From NCBI GenBank assembly GCA_039808885.1, contig JBDHTX010000002.1:1-64000 (forward strand): a DNA stretch of 64,000 nt. Reading direction: 5' to 3'. Of the stretch, positions 26,398 to 34,848 are shown in pieces. This DNA comes from Dongia_A sp039808885 (GTDB lineage Bacteria > Pseudomonadota > Alphaproteobacteria > Dongiales > Dongiaceae). Under the pieces are notes generated by a model. The model was not told the origin of the DNA. It saw only the letters and a program-made list of their open reading frames with translations, and ran no database searches. Each line of letters opens with the position of its first letter. The stretch's first letter is position 1. The position numbers were made by a program, and so were the translations under genes.

Positions 26398-27294
26398 GTG
26401 ACAAGTTCGTCGGCGGGGTCCACGGCCGGGGGCCAGCTTCAATTCAGGCCCAAGTTCGGCATCCTGTGCATGCTGACCGCGCTCTGCATCCTCGGCTCCA
26501 CCGATGCCGTGGTGAAGTGGTCGGCGGGCAACATCCCGGTGATCCAGATCGCCTTCGTGCGTTTCGCGCTCTCGCTGGTCATCGTGCTTGTCCTCATCCG
26601 ACGCTCGCCGAACGGCTTCGGCGTCCTGCGCACCCGGCGGCCGATCGAGCATCTGCTGCGCGGCTTCTGCTCGACGTTCGAGCTGCTCGCCTTCTATCTC
26701 GCCATCAGCAAGATCCCGCTGCCCACGGCCATGAGCATCGTCTCCACCTCGCCGATCTTCGGCACGCTGCTCGGCGTCATCGTGCTGCGCGAACGGCTGA
26801 GGCTCGGCGGCTGGATCGCCATCATGGCCGGCTTCCTGGGCATGCTGCTGGTGGTGCAGCCGGAGGAAGGCGTCGGCAGCGTCGAGGGCACGGTCGCCGT
26901 GCTCACCTCGGTGGTGTTGTGGTCGACGGCGCAGCTCCTGGCGCGGCGGCTCAGCGCCACCGAAAGCAACGACACCATCCTGTTCTACTATGCGGTGGTC
27001 GGGACGTTGCTGATGGGTGCCGCCCTGCCCTTCGTCTGGGTCCAGCCCACGGGGCTCGAATGGCTGGCGCTCGGCGCCATCGGCGTGCTTGGTTGCCTGG
27101 GACAGTACCTGCTGATCCTCGCCTTCCGCTTCGCGCCCCTGTCGCTGGTGGCGCCCTTCGAGTACAGCGCGTTGATCTGGGCCAGCCTCTATGGCTGGAT
27201 CTTCTGGGGCGACGTGCTGGGGCCGGTGGCGCTGGCCGGCGTCGTCGTCATCGTCGGCGCCTGCCTGTATATTTCCCGCAACGCCGCGCATTGA
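26398..27294 (+). CDS. EamA/DMT superfamily transporter
   Basis: A 298-residue ten-helix transporter with two EamA repeats (about residues 20-145 and 160-290). A GTG start at 26398 is used here because the reading frame has no ATG before the first helix. It stands divergent from the molybdopterin oxidoreductase and 25 bp ahead of the FAD oxidase gene, with which it may be cotranscribed. Substrate unknown. Confidence 0.83.
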   Translation: MTSSSAGSTAGGQLQFRPKFGILCMLTALCILGSTDAVVKWSAGNIPVIQIAFVRFALSLVIVLVLIRRSPNGFGVLRTRRPIEHLLRGFCSTFELLAFYLAISKIPLPTAMSIVSTSPIFGTLLGVIVLRERLRLGGWIAIMAGFLGMLLVVQPEEGVGSVEGTVAVLTSVVLWSTAQLLARRLSATESNDTILFYYAVVGTLLMGAALPFVWVQPTGLEWLALGAIGVLGCLGQYLLILAFRFAPLSLVAPFEYSALIWASLYGWIFWGDVLGPVALAGVVVIVGACLYISRNAAH

Positions 27295-27319
27295 GCCGAG
27301 GATAGCCCGGTAGGACGTC

Positions 27320-28438
27320 ATGGAGCGCGCCGAGATAGACGCTGTGGTGATCGGTGCCGGGGTGATCGGCCTCGCCTGCGCGCGGCGCCTGGCGCTGGCC
27401 GGCATCGACACCCTGATCCTGGAGGCCGAGAGCGAGATCGGCACCGGCATTTCCGCGCGCAACAGCGAGGTGATCCATGCCGGCATCTACTACCCGACCG
27501 GCAGCCTGAAGGCGCGGCTCTGCGTTGCCGGCAGGCAGATGCTCTACGAGTATTGCGTCGTGCACGGCGTCAGCGCCAAGCGTGTCGGCAAGCTGGTGGT
27601 GGCGGCCGGCGCGGCGCAGATACCCGCGCTGCAGGCCCTGATGGCGCAGGCGCAGGCCAACGGCGTCGACGACCTCGCTTTGCTGACCGCCGCCGAAGCC
27701 AAGGCGCTGGAGCCCGAGCTCTCCTGCGCCGCCGCTTTCCATTCGCCCGGCACCGGAATCGTCGATGCCCATGGCCTGATGCTGAGCCTGCTGGGCGAGG
27801 CGGAGGATCACGGCGCGTCGCTGGCCCGGCAATCGCCTGTGCTGCGCGGGACCATCGAGAAAGGCGGCCGCACTACGCTCGAAATCGGCGGCGATGCGCC
27901 GATGCTGCTGACGACCCGGATCCTGGTGAATGCCGCCGGCCTCGGCGCCCAGGCAATGGCACATTCGCTGCAGGGATATCCGGCTGAAATGATTCCCCCG
28001 CTTCACTACGCCAAGGGCAATTACTTCATGCTGAGCGGACGCTCGCCGTTCCGGCATTTGATCTATCCGATGCCGGAGGCGGCGGGACTGGGCGTGCACC
28101 TGACCCTCGATCTCGGCGGCGGCGCGCGATTCGGACCCGACGTCGAATGGGTCGATCGGCCGGCCTATGACGTGGACCCGCGGCGCGGCGATGCCTTCTA
28201 CGCCGCCATCCGCAGCTACTGGCCGGGCTTGCGCGACGGCGCGCTGGAGCCGGCCTATGCCGGCATCCGACCGAAGCTGCAGGCGCCCGGCGCCCCGGCG
28301 GCGGATTTCCGCATCGACGGACCGGAGCGGCATGGCTTGCCCGGGCAGGTACATCTCTTCGGCATCGAATCGCCCGGCCTGACCTCGAGTCTCGCTATCG
28401 CCGAAGAGGTTTTCGCGGACCTGGCCGACTCGCGCTGA
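27320..28438 (+). CDS. FAD-dependent oxidoreductase of the L-2-hydroxyglutarate oxidase (LhgO) type
   Basis: A 372-residue DAO-fold flavoprotein. The dinucleotide motif GAGVIGLACARR is at residues 12-23, and the characteristic SARNSEVIHAGIYYP segment at about 47-61 matches LhgO/YgaF-type L-2-hydroxyacid oxidases. The C-terminal IESPGLTSSLAIAEEV is also typical. Such enzymes convert L-2-hydroxyglutarate to 2-oxoglutarate and pass electrons to quinone. The exact substrate is inferred from family resemblance. It precedes a TRAP transporter, but a 429-bp gap separates them. Confidence 0.82.
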   Translation: MERAEIDAVVIGAGVIGLACARRLALAGIDTLILEAESEIGTGISARNSEVIHAGIYYPTGSLKARLCVAGRQMLYEYCVVHGVSAKRVGKLVVAAGAAQIPALQALMAQAQANGVDDLALLTAAEAKALEPELSCAAAFHSPGTGIVDAHGLMLSLLGEAEDHGASLARQSPVLRGTIEKGGRTTLEIGGDAPMLLTTRILVNAAGLGAQAMAHSLQGYPAEMIPPLHYAKGNYFMLSGRSPFRHLIYPMPEAAGLGVHLTLDLGGGARFGPDVEWVDRPAYDVDPRRGDAFYAAIRSYWPGLRDGALEPAYAGIRPKLQAPGAPAADFRIDGPERHGLPGQVHLFGIESPGLTSSLAIAEEVFADLADSR

Positions 28439-28867
28439 GGAAGGATGGCGCGCGCGACGCGCGGCGTGCTCCGAACGACCGCCGTTGCATAGGCCCCTGG
28501 TCACATCGGATGGCAGGCATAGAGTTCTCCCAGCGGCGCCTGCAGAAGTCGGCAAGTGGGCGCCCTCACGAACTGTTCCATTCCCACTTCAAATCACCGG
28601 TTTGCCGACACGAACGCGGCCGCCAGCCGAACATATGAGCTATTTCTGCCTTGTCTCGGGCGGTCTTTCCTGTAGGTTTTCCACCAACAATAAGAAACGG
28701 GGCAGGGTTAGGGGCAATCAGAAGCTCTCCACAAACTGGTTCGGCCTGACGCGTTGGGTGCCCGATACAGCACGTACCGAAGGCGGGTGCGCTGATCGGC
28801 GTGCCGGAATTAATGGGGGTGGCGAAATGACGCTGAGAATGACTGTCGGCGGGGCCGGGGGGCTTCG
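28439..28867 (+). other. Intergenic region upstream of the TRAP transporter
   Basis: A 429-bp stretch without a supported gene. It is less GC-rich than its surroundings between about 28615 and 28730, where a promoter for the TRAP operon is most likely; TTGTCT (28652) and TAGGTT (28674) are a weak candidate pair. A GTTGCATAG sequence at 28484 also occurs upstream of the permease at 32941. I see no riboswitch here. Confidence 0.35.
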
Positions 28868-29380
28868 ATGCCCAGCGTGATTCGCGGCTATGTCCGATTC
28901 ACTGACCTCATGTCCGACTATGTCGGCTATCTCGCCGCGGCACTGATCTTCGTCATGGGCGCCACGTTGATGTTCGATGCGTTCACACGCAACGTCGTCA
29001 ACATGCCGGTGCATTGGGCTGTCGAATTCACGCAGTTCACGCTCGCGGCCTACTACTTCATGGGCGGAGCGTTCACGCTGAAGAACAACGAGCATGTCCG
29101 CATGGACTTGTTCTATGGGTCGCTGTCCGAGCGCAGAAAGGCCAAGGTCGACCTCTTAACCTCGGTCTGCCTGATCTTCTACCTGGTGATCACGCTGATC
29201 GGCGGCATCTCGAGCCTGCAATACGCCATCGAGACCAATGAGCGGCGCTTCTCGATCTGGAACCCCTCGGTGATACCGATCAAGGCGCTGCTGGTCGTCT
29301 GCCTCGTGCTAATGCTGATGCAGGCAGTTTCACTCATCTTCAAGAATCTCGCGACGTTGCGCGGAGTGAAACTGTCATGA
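28868..29380 (+). CDS. dctQ: TRAP transporter small permease (DctQ)
   Basis: A 170-residue protein with four predicted helices, the size and layout of DctQ subunits; VHWAVEFTQFTLAAYYFMGGAF covers the conserved second-helix region. A G-rich ribosome site precedes the ATG at 28868. Its stop overlaps the start of the large permease (ATGA at 29377). It forms the membrane complex with DctM and receives substrate from the periplasmic protein encoded downstream. Confidence 0.88.
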   Translation: MPSVIRGYVRFTDLMSDYVGYLAAALIFVMGATLMFDAFTRNVVNMPVHWAVEFTQFTLAAYYFMGGAFTLKNNEHVRMDLFYGSLSERRKAKVDLLTSVCLIFYLVITLIGGISSLQYAIETNERRFSIWNPSVIPIKALLVVCLVLMLMQAVSLIFKNLATLRGVKLS

Positions 29381-30714
29381 GCTACGAGATGATCGCCCTG
29401 CTCATGTTCGGCGCCATGCTGGTCCTGCTGGTGACCGGCCAGAGGGTCTTTGCCGCGATCGGCTTCGTCGCCATGGCGGCCGCGCTGCTGCTCTACGGCC
29501 CGGGCGCCATCGAGCTGTCGTTCAACCAGGTGTTCAAGCTGTTCAACTGGTACGCGATGCTGACCCTGCCCATGTTCATCTACATGGGCTACATCCTGGC
29601 GGAATCGGGCATCGCCGAAGACCTCTACAAGATGCTGCACGTCTGGTTCGGACGGTTGAGCGGCGGACTTGCCGTCGGCACCCTGTTCCTGATGGTGATC
29701 ATCTCGGCGATGAACGGCCTTTCGGTCGCCGGCATGGCGATTGGCGCGACCATCGCGCTCCCGGAGATGCTGCGGCGCGGCTATGACAAGGTGCTGATCT
29801 CCGGCGTGGTGCAGGGCGGTTCCTCACTCGGCATTCTCATCCCGCCGTCGGTGGTGATGGTGCTCTACGGCATGATCGCGCGCCAGCCGGTGTCGAAGCT
29901 GTGGTTCGCCGGGCTGATCCCCGGGCTGATCATGGCCGGCCTCTTCATCCTCTATGTGCTGATCCGGGCCAAGCTCAATCCCAAGCTGGCGCCGACGGTG
30001 AAGGACGAGGAACTGAACATGCCGTTCCGCGAGAAGCTCGCCCTCGCGCGTGCCGGCATCATCCCCTTCGCGATCTTCTTCTTCATGACCGGGCTGTTCG
30101 TCTTCGGCGTCACCAGCCTGGTGGAAAGCTCCGCCGTCGGCGCCTTCTGCGCCACCCTGGCGGCGGTGGCCAAGCGGCGCTTCACCTGGAGGCTGGTGCG
30201 GGAGACTTCGATCAAGACCCTGAACGTCTCCTGCATGTTCATGTGGCTGATCCTGGCGGCGCTCGCCTTCGGCACGGTGTTCGACGGTCTGGGCGCGGTG
30301 AAGGCGCTCGAATATTTCTTCCTGGACAAGCTCAACCTCGATCCCTGGATGGTGATCGTCGTCATGATGGTGAGCTTCATCATCATGGGAATGTTCCTGG
30401 ACGACACCGCGATGCTGGTGATCGTTGCGCCGCTCTATATCCCGCTGGTCAAGGCGCTGGATCTCGGCTTCAGCAACCAGCTCATCTGGTTCGGCGTGCT
30501 CTACACGATGACCTGCCAGATCGCCTATATCACGCCACCCTTCGGCTACAACCTGTTCCTTATGCGCTCGCTGGCGCCCAAGGAGATTACCCTGGTCGAC
30601 ATCTACCGATCGATCTGGCCGTTCGCGGCCGTCATGATGCTGACCATCGCGCTGCTGATGGCGTTCCCGCAGTTGGCGCTCTGGCTTCCCGAACACATGT
30701 CAGTGAAAGGCTGA
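29377..30714 (+). CDS. dctM: TRAP transporter large permease (DctM)
   Basis: A 445-residue permease with about 12 hydrophobic segments. Conserved DctM features include the GGSSLGILIPPSVVMVLYG motif near residues 148-166 and the C-terminal half repeat IAYITPPFGYNLFLMR near 390-405. It moves substrate with sodium. Overlapping start with dctQ shows translational coupling. Confidence 0.92.
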   Translation: MSYEMIALLMFGAMLVLLVTGQRVFAAIGFVAMAAALLLYGPGAIELSFNQVFKLFNWYAMLTLPMFIYMGYILAESGIAEDLYKMLHVWFGRLSGGLAVGTLFLMVIISAMNGLSVAGMAIGATIALPEMLRRGYDKVLISGVVQGGSSLGILIPPSVVMVLYGMIARQPVSKLWFAGLIPGLIMAGLFILYVLIRAKLNPKLAPTVKDEELNMPFREKLALARAGIIPFAIFFFMTGLFVFGVTSLVESSAVGAFCATLAAVAKRRFTWRLVRETSIKTLNVSCMFMWLILAALAFGTVFDGLGAVKALEYFFLDKLNLDPWMVIVVMMVSFIIMGMFLDDTAMLVIVAPLYIPLVKALDLGFSNQLIWFGVLYTMTCQIAYITPPFGYNLFLMRSLAPKEITLVDIYRSIWPFAAVMMLTIALLMAFPQLALWLPEHMSVKG

Positions 30715-30762
30715 TCGCAACGGAGCAACCGAAGCTCCACAACATCCAGCAGGAGGTTCTTG

Positions 30763-31857
30763 ATGACTAAAGAGACGAAACCGCAGACTCCCTCGGAGCA
30801 AATCCTGTCGACTCGGCGCAATCTGCTGCGCAAGGCGGGACTGGGGGCCGGCGTGATCGCCGCAAGTTCGACCATCGGAGCGCCTACCGTGATCGCGCAG
30901 GCCGGCCCGATCAAATGGCGCCTGCAGACCTATTCGGGCGCGCCGCTGGGCGCTCATGTCATCAAGCCGCAGATCGAGGCCTTCAACAAGGCGGCCAACG
31001 GCGAAATGGAGATCGAGCTCTATTACGCCGACCAGTTGGTGCCGACCGCGGATCTGTTCCGCGCGCTGCAGTCCGGCACTCTCGATGCCGTCCAATCCGA
31101 CGAGGCGACCATGGCTTCGCCGGTCGACATCGCGGTGTTTGGCGGATACTTCCCCTTCGCCACACGGTACAGCCTCGATGTGCCGGCGCTGTTCCACTAC
31201 TACGGCCTGAATGAAATCTGGCAAGAAGCCTATTCAGGGGTCGAGAACGTCACGTGGCTGTCGTGCGGTGCCTGGGATCCGCTGCACATCTTCACCGTCA
31301 GCAAGCCGATCCGCAGCCTGGCCGACATGAACGGCCTGCGCGTGTTCGGCGTGCCGACCGCCGGCAAGTTCCTGTCCAAGTACGGCCTCGTGCCGGTGAC
31401 GATCCCTTGGGACAACGTCGAGGTCGCCATGCAGACCGGCGAGCTCGATGGCGTCGCCTGGTGCGGTTTCACCGAGGCCTACGAAGTCGGCTGGGCGGAT
31501 GTCTGCAAATACGCCCTCGGCAACTCGATCACTGGCGCCTGGTTCGGCAGCTACTTTGCCAATACGCCGAGCTGGAACAAGGTGCCGCCGCACCTGCAGG
31601 AGCTGTTCCGCGTCACCATCGACCAGTCGCACTACTATCGCGACATCTGGTACTGGGGCGGCGAGGCGAAGCTGCGCGTCGAGGGCGAGAAGATGGAGCT
31701 GACCCAGCTTCCGGACGCGGAATGGGCGCAGGTCGTCAAGGATGCCGAAGGCTTCTGGGACGAGGTCGCGAGCTCCAGCCCGCGCGCCGGGAAGGTCGTC
31801 GAGATCTTCAAGAAATACGCGTCAAACATGGAGAAGGCGGGGTATCCGTACCGCTAA
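30763..31857 (+). CDS. dctP: TRAP transporter substrate-binding protein (DctP, Tat-exported)
   Basis: A 364-residue periplasmic solute receptor. Residues 1-47 form a twin-arginine signal (TRRNLLRKAGLGAG, cleavage after AQA). The mature part resembles the TakP/YiaO-like receptors for 2-oxo or hydroxy acids (DGVAWCGFTEAYEVGW segment near 228). A Tat signal means the protein folds before export, possibly with its ligand or a cation. AGGAGG precedes the ATG at 30763. The neighbouring LhgO-like oxidase fits a 2-hydroxy or 2-oxo acid as ligand, but this is inference. Confidence 0.88.
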   Translation: MTKETKPQTPSEQILSTRRNLLRKAGLGAGVIAASSTIGAPTVIAQAGPIKWRLQTYSGAPLGAHVIKPQIEAFNKAANGEMEIELYYADQLVPTADLFRALQSGTLDAVQSDEATMASPVDIAVFGGYFPFATRYSLDVPALFHYYGLNEIWQEAYSGVENVTWLSCGAWDPLHIFTVSKPIRSLADMNGLRVFGVPTAGKFLSKYGLVPVTIPWDNVEVAMQTGELDGVAWCGFTEAYEVGWADVCKYALGNSITGAWFGSYFANTPSWNKVPPHLQELFRVTIDQSHYYRDIWYWGGEAKLRVEGEKMELTQLPDAEWAQVVKDAEGFWDEVASSSPRAGKVVEIFKKYASNMEKAGYPYR

Positions 31858-31933
31858 TCACACAGTCCTTTCGATGTTGTCATGCCATCCAATCGGGCAT
31901 GGCAGTATCGGGGTACCGTTGTCAGATACTTTT

Positions 31934-31964
31934 GGGGCCGCTCCTTGGAGCGGCCCTTTTCCTT
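31934..31964 (+). terminator. Rho-independent terminator after dctP
   Basis: GGCCGCTC, loop CTTG, GAGCGGCC, then CTTTTCCTTT, 75 bp after the dctP stop. The same hairpin recurs at 34503 as the first element of the duplicated block. Confidence 0.8.
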
Positions 31965-32021
31965 TGCGGCTTGGCGGCTTCGGGCGGCCGACACAGACTT
32001 GCAATCACGTTCGCCGCAGTC

Positions 32022-32226
32022 GGGAGAGACCGCGACCAGCCTGCTGGATCGCGGCGCCGAAGGAGCAACCGCCCCCGGAACCTCTCAGGCAAAAGGACCG
32101 GTTGCGGCCGAAGTCTCTGGAAAGCGGGTCTTGCGGGCAGTCTGCCCGTGGTTCCTCACCGACGGAGTAAGCCAGGCCCGCCCCGTGCGCGGCCGGTGAA
32201 TCTCTCAGGTCAACAGACAGAGGGGG
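32022..32226 (+). promoter_or_regulatory. Tandem glycine riboswitch, copy A
   Basis: Two consecutive glycine aptamers. The first shows GGGAGAGAC, GCCGAAGGAGCAA, CCTCTCAGGCAAAAGGACC and the closing AGTCTCTGG. The second shows CACCGACGGAGTAAGC, ATCTCTCAGGTCAACAGACAG. These are the conserved cores of the two-aptamer glycine riboswitch. A hairpin (32229-32253, CCGCCTGGG against CCCGGGCGG) follows and probably is the expression platform before the start codon at 32280; it lacks a T-tract, so control of translation is more likely than termination. It would control the truncated regulator and possibly the permease beyond. Confidence 0.92.
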
Positions 32227-32279
32227 GACCGCCTGGGCTTGTTCCCCGGGCGGACCACGCGTCACCCGGGGGTATCCTG

Positions 32280-32768
32280 ATGCCGAGACCGATTGCGCAT
32301 GGACTGCCGGTGGCCGCCGCCGAAAGCGGCGCCGCGCCGGCCACCGATGCACGTCGCATCGAGGCGCTCGGCAATTCCCTGCGCGCCATCGCCGGGGAAG
32401 CGGGCGAGCATCTGCGCCATCTCGAGCGGTTGTTCCATCGTCACCTGGGCGCCAGCCCGCGCGGCTGCTATCAGCGGCTGCAAATGGCCCAGGCGTGCGA
32501 CGTCGTCCAGGGCACCATGATGGGATCGTCGCAGGTCGCCGAAGCGGTGGGTGTCGACTCGCTTTCGGATTTCTCGAAATGCAATATGGACGCCCACGGA
32601 ATTCGACCGAGCGAGGATCGCCAGCGCCCCGTCACAACGCCAGGCGAACCGGCGTCACGACGCCGCCGTTTCTCGTTTTGGCCGCATTTTGGCGGTATTC
32701 CGACCTGCCGACGCCGGCTTTACAACGGGTTGGCCTCTGATCATACTCCGGCGACGCGACGCCCATGA
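32280..32768 (+). pseudogene. Truncated GlxA-type regulator (HTH-only copy, sensor domain deleted)
   Basis: A 162-residue reading frame. Residues 1-36 match the N-terminus of the intact regulator at 34849; the frame then jumps directly to its C-terminal AraC-type HTH (HLRHLERLFHRHLG). The missing 684 bp is exactly 228 codons, so the frame survives. Key HTH positions differ from the intact copy: GFDSLSHFSKCY is GVDSLSDFSKCN and RLAQARDL is QMAQACDV. The C-terminal 50 residues are unrelated read-through. Probably a decaying pseudogene; a small HTH-only competitor protein is the alternative. Confidence 0.7.
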
Positions 32769-32904
32769 CGGCGGTCGCGCAGGGAGTCGCTAATCGTGCG
32801 ACGAAGGGGGTTCGGGCCGCGAGGCGCGAAGTCACAAATCCATCGGTAGACAGAAACTGGCGCTTAGCCAGACAGACCGGCCAGGACCGTCTTGCGGCCC
32901 TGGT

Positions 32905-32927
32905 GTTGCATGCATGCGACGTTGCAT
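32905..32927 (+). promoter_or_regulatory. Direct repeat upstream of the permease
   Basis: GTTGCAT occurs twice, 16 bp apart, just before the ribosome site of the permease gene (start 32941). It could be an AraC-type regulator site, but the evidence is only the repeat itself. Confidence 0.25.
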
Positions 32928-32940
32928 AGAGGGGAGCTAA

Positions 32941-34476
32941 ATGACCGACCAACATCATGAGGACGTAAAAGTCCTCCACTCCATGGGCTACTCGCAAGAG
33001 CTTGCGCGCCGAATGGGTGGTTTCCAGAACTTCGCGATCTCGTTTTCCATCATCTGCATCCTGGCCGGCGGCATCGGCGCCTACACGGTGGCCATGGGCG
33101 CTGCCGGCGGCGGATCGATCGGCATCGGCTGGATCGTCGGCTCGATCTTCACGCTGATCGTGGCGGCGGCGATGGGCCAGATCGCTTCGGCCTATCCGAC
33201 TGCGGGCGGCCTTTATCACTGGAGCTCGATCCTCGGCGGCAAGGGCTGGGGCTGGGGCACTGCCTGGCTCAACCTGCTCGGCCTGCTGTTCGTCGTGGCC
33301 TCGGTCGATTACGGCGTCTACCTGCTGCTGCGTGACCTGGTCCTGGTCGGCATCTTCGGCATGGATCCGGCGAGCTTTACCGGCACCCATCTGGTCATCG
33401 CCGTGGCGTTGATCCTGATCACCCAGGCGATCCTCAACTATGTCGGCATCAAGGCGACGACGATCCTGACCGACTTCTCCGGCTACCTCATCTTCCTGGT
33501 CTCGATCGTCCTGATCGTCGGCCTGATCCTGGGTTCGCCGGTCGAGCTCGACTTCTCGCGCATCGTCACGTTCACCAACAACACCGGTCCCGCCGGTGCG
33601 GATAGCTGGCCGCGGACGGAGAGCCTGTTCTTCGCCTTCATCCTGGGCCTGCTGCACGTCTGCTACACCATCACGGGCTTCGACGCTTCCGCCCACACCT
33701 CGGAAGAGACCCGCGACGCGCAGCGCAGCGTGCCGCGCGGCATGCTGACTTCGGTCTTCTGGTCGGCGCTGTTCGGCTGGCTGCTGATCGTGGCGGTGCT
33801 GCTGGCCATGCCGGACACCACCGAAGGCGCGACCAAGGGCTGGTCGATCTTCTACTACGTGCTGGAAGCGAGCGGCATGCCGAGCTGGCTGAAGTCGTTC
33901 GTCGCCATCGGCATCGTGGTGTCGAACTACCTCTGCGCGCTGGCGGGCCTCACCTCGCTCTCGCGCATGATCTTCGCGTTCGCGCGCGACGGCGGTCTGC
34001 CGAAGGCGCTGCGCAAGATCAGCCCGAAATACCGCACCCCCGGTGCGGCGATCTGGGTGGGTGCGCTGCTCTGCTTCGTGCTCGGCTACCTCGCCGGCAA
34101 CAACGAGAAGGCCTACATCATCCTGGCCTCCGGCTGCGCCGTGTTCCTGTACGTGTCCTACGCCATGCCGATCGCTGCCGGCATCCTCGCGGAAGGCAAG
34201 AGCTGGAACAAGAAAGGCCCATTCAACCTCGGCGTCTGGTCGAAGCCCATCGCGGTCCTGGCCGTGATCGGCGCGCTGATCCTGGCCTTCGTCGGCTTCC
34301 AGCCGCCGTATGAGCTGGTTGGTCAGTTCCTGGCCGTCGCCATCGTGGTGCTGATCGTGGTGTGGTACGCCTTCGAGAAGCGCCGCTTCGCCGGCCCACC
34401 GCTGACCGAAGAGGCGGTGAAGGCGCGTCAGGCCGAAATCGCCCGCGAGGAAGCGGCGCTCGGCGGCGCCGGCTAA
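32941..34476 (+). CDS. APC-family permease (GABA/amine permease type)
   Basis: A 511-residue transporter with about 12 helices. The first helix region reads FAISFSIICILAGGIGAY, and QRSVPRGMLTSVFWS occurs near residue 260. It resembles the amino acid/choline transporter subgroup that includes GABA permeases and the isopropylamine-pathway transporter IpuI. AGAGGGGAG precedes the ATG. It lies between the two riboswitch blocks and upstream of the gamma-glutamylamide-ligase-like gene, so it probably imports the amine that starts the pathway. It has a terminator 27 bp after its stop. Confidence 0.88.
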   Translation: MTDQHHEDVKVLHSMGYSQELARRMGGFQNFAISFSIICILAGGIGAYTVAMGAAGGGSIGIGWIVGSIFTLIVAAAMGQIASAYPTAGGLYHWSSILGGKGWGWGTAWLNLLGLLFVVASVDYGVYLLLRDLVLVGIFGMDPASFTGTHLVIAVALILITQAILNYVGIKATTILTDFSGYLIFLVSIVLIVGLILGSPVELDFSRIVTFTNNTGPAGADSWPRTESLFFAFILGLLHVCYTITGFDASAHTSEETRDAQRSVPRGMLTSVFWSALFGWLLIVAVLLAMPDTTEGATKGWSIFYYVLEASGMPSWLKSFVAIGIVVSNYLCALAGLTSLSRMIFAFARDGGLPKALRKISPKYRTPGAAIWVGALLCFVLGYLAGNNEKAYIILASGCAVFLYVSYAMPIAAGILAEGKSWNKKGPFNLGVWSKPIAVLAVIGALILAFVGFQPPYELVGQFLAVAIVVLIVVWYAFEKRRFAGPPLTEEAVKARQAEIAREEAALGGAG

Positions 34477-34502
34477 GCTTCGAACAACACACGACAAATC
34501 CT

Positions 34503-34534
34503 GGGGCCGCTCCTCGGAGCGGCCCTTTTCTTTT
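34503..34534 (+). terminator. Rho-independent terminator after the permease
   Basis: GGCCGCTC, loop CTCG, GAGCGGCC followed by CTTTTCTTTT. Almost identical to the terminator at 31934. Confidence 0.85.
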
Positions 34535-34590
34535 GCGGCTTGACGGCTTCGGGCGGCCGACACAGACTTGCAATCACGTTCGCCGCAGTC

Positions 34591-34795
34591 GGGAGAGACC
34601 GCGACCAGTCCGCTGGATCGCGGCGCCGAAGGAGCAACCGCCCCCGGAACCTCTCAGGCAAAAGGACCGGTTGCGGCCGAAGTCTCTGGAAAGCGGGTCT
34701 TGCGGGCAATCTGCCCGTGGTTCCTCACCGACGGAGTAAGCCAGGCCCGCCCGATGCGCGGCCGGTGAATCTCTCAGGTCAACAGACAGAGGGGG
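34591..34795 (+). promoter_or_regulatory. Tandem glycine riboswitch, copy B
   Basis: Two aptamers with the same conserved cores as copy A (GCCGAAGGAGCAA, CTCTCAGGCAAAAGGACC, then ACGGAGTAAGC and TCTCTCAGGTCAACAGACAG). All mismatches to copy A fall outside these cores. The hairpin at 34798-34822 (CCGCCTGGG against CTCGGGCGG) lies between aptamer 2 and the glxA start at 34849. Glycine riboswitches normally control glycine cleavage or transport genes; here the first gene is a transcription regulator followed by amine-catabolic genes. Confidence 0.93.
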
Positions 34796-34848
34796 GACCG
34801 CCTGGGCTTGATCCTCGGGCGGACCACGCGTCACCCGGGGGTATCCTG

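Larger units (their letters stand above)
31934..32645 (+). repeat. Duplicated block, copy A (terminator, glycine riboswitch, truncated glxA)
   Basis: 31934-32387 aligns without gaps to 34503-34956 (offset 2569); I count about a dozen mismatches in the 346 bases before the coding start. 32388 to about 32645 aligns to 35641-35898. Copy A thus lacks 684 bp present in copy B. Substitutions are clearly denser in the coding part of copy A. Confidence 0.9.

Noticed and set aside
24522..27305. 927-codon plus-strand frame opposite the molybdopterin oxidoreductase
   Set aside because: The longest open frame in the window, but it crosses two genes in the wrong frame and reads as Arg/Ala/Gly filler.
28439..28867. 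A third riboswitch or small RNA upstream of the TRAP operon
   Set aside because: No conserved aptamer core and no strong hairpin with T-tract was found; only a less GC-rich patch.
31254..32768. A long plus-strand frame running from dctP through riboswitch A into the truncated regulator
   Set aside because: The first part is out of frame with dctP and then crosses a terminator and the riboswitch; only the part after the ATG at 32280 matches a protein.
32632..34563. 643-codon minus-strand frame opposite the permease
   Set aside because: Antisense shadow of an intact 12-helix transporter; no homology or start signals.
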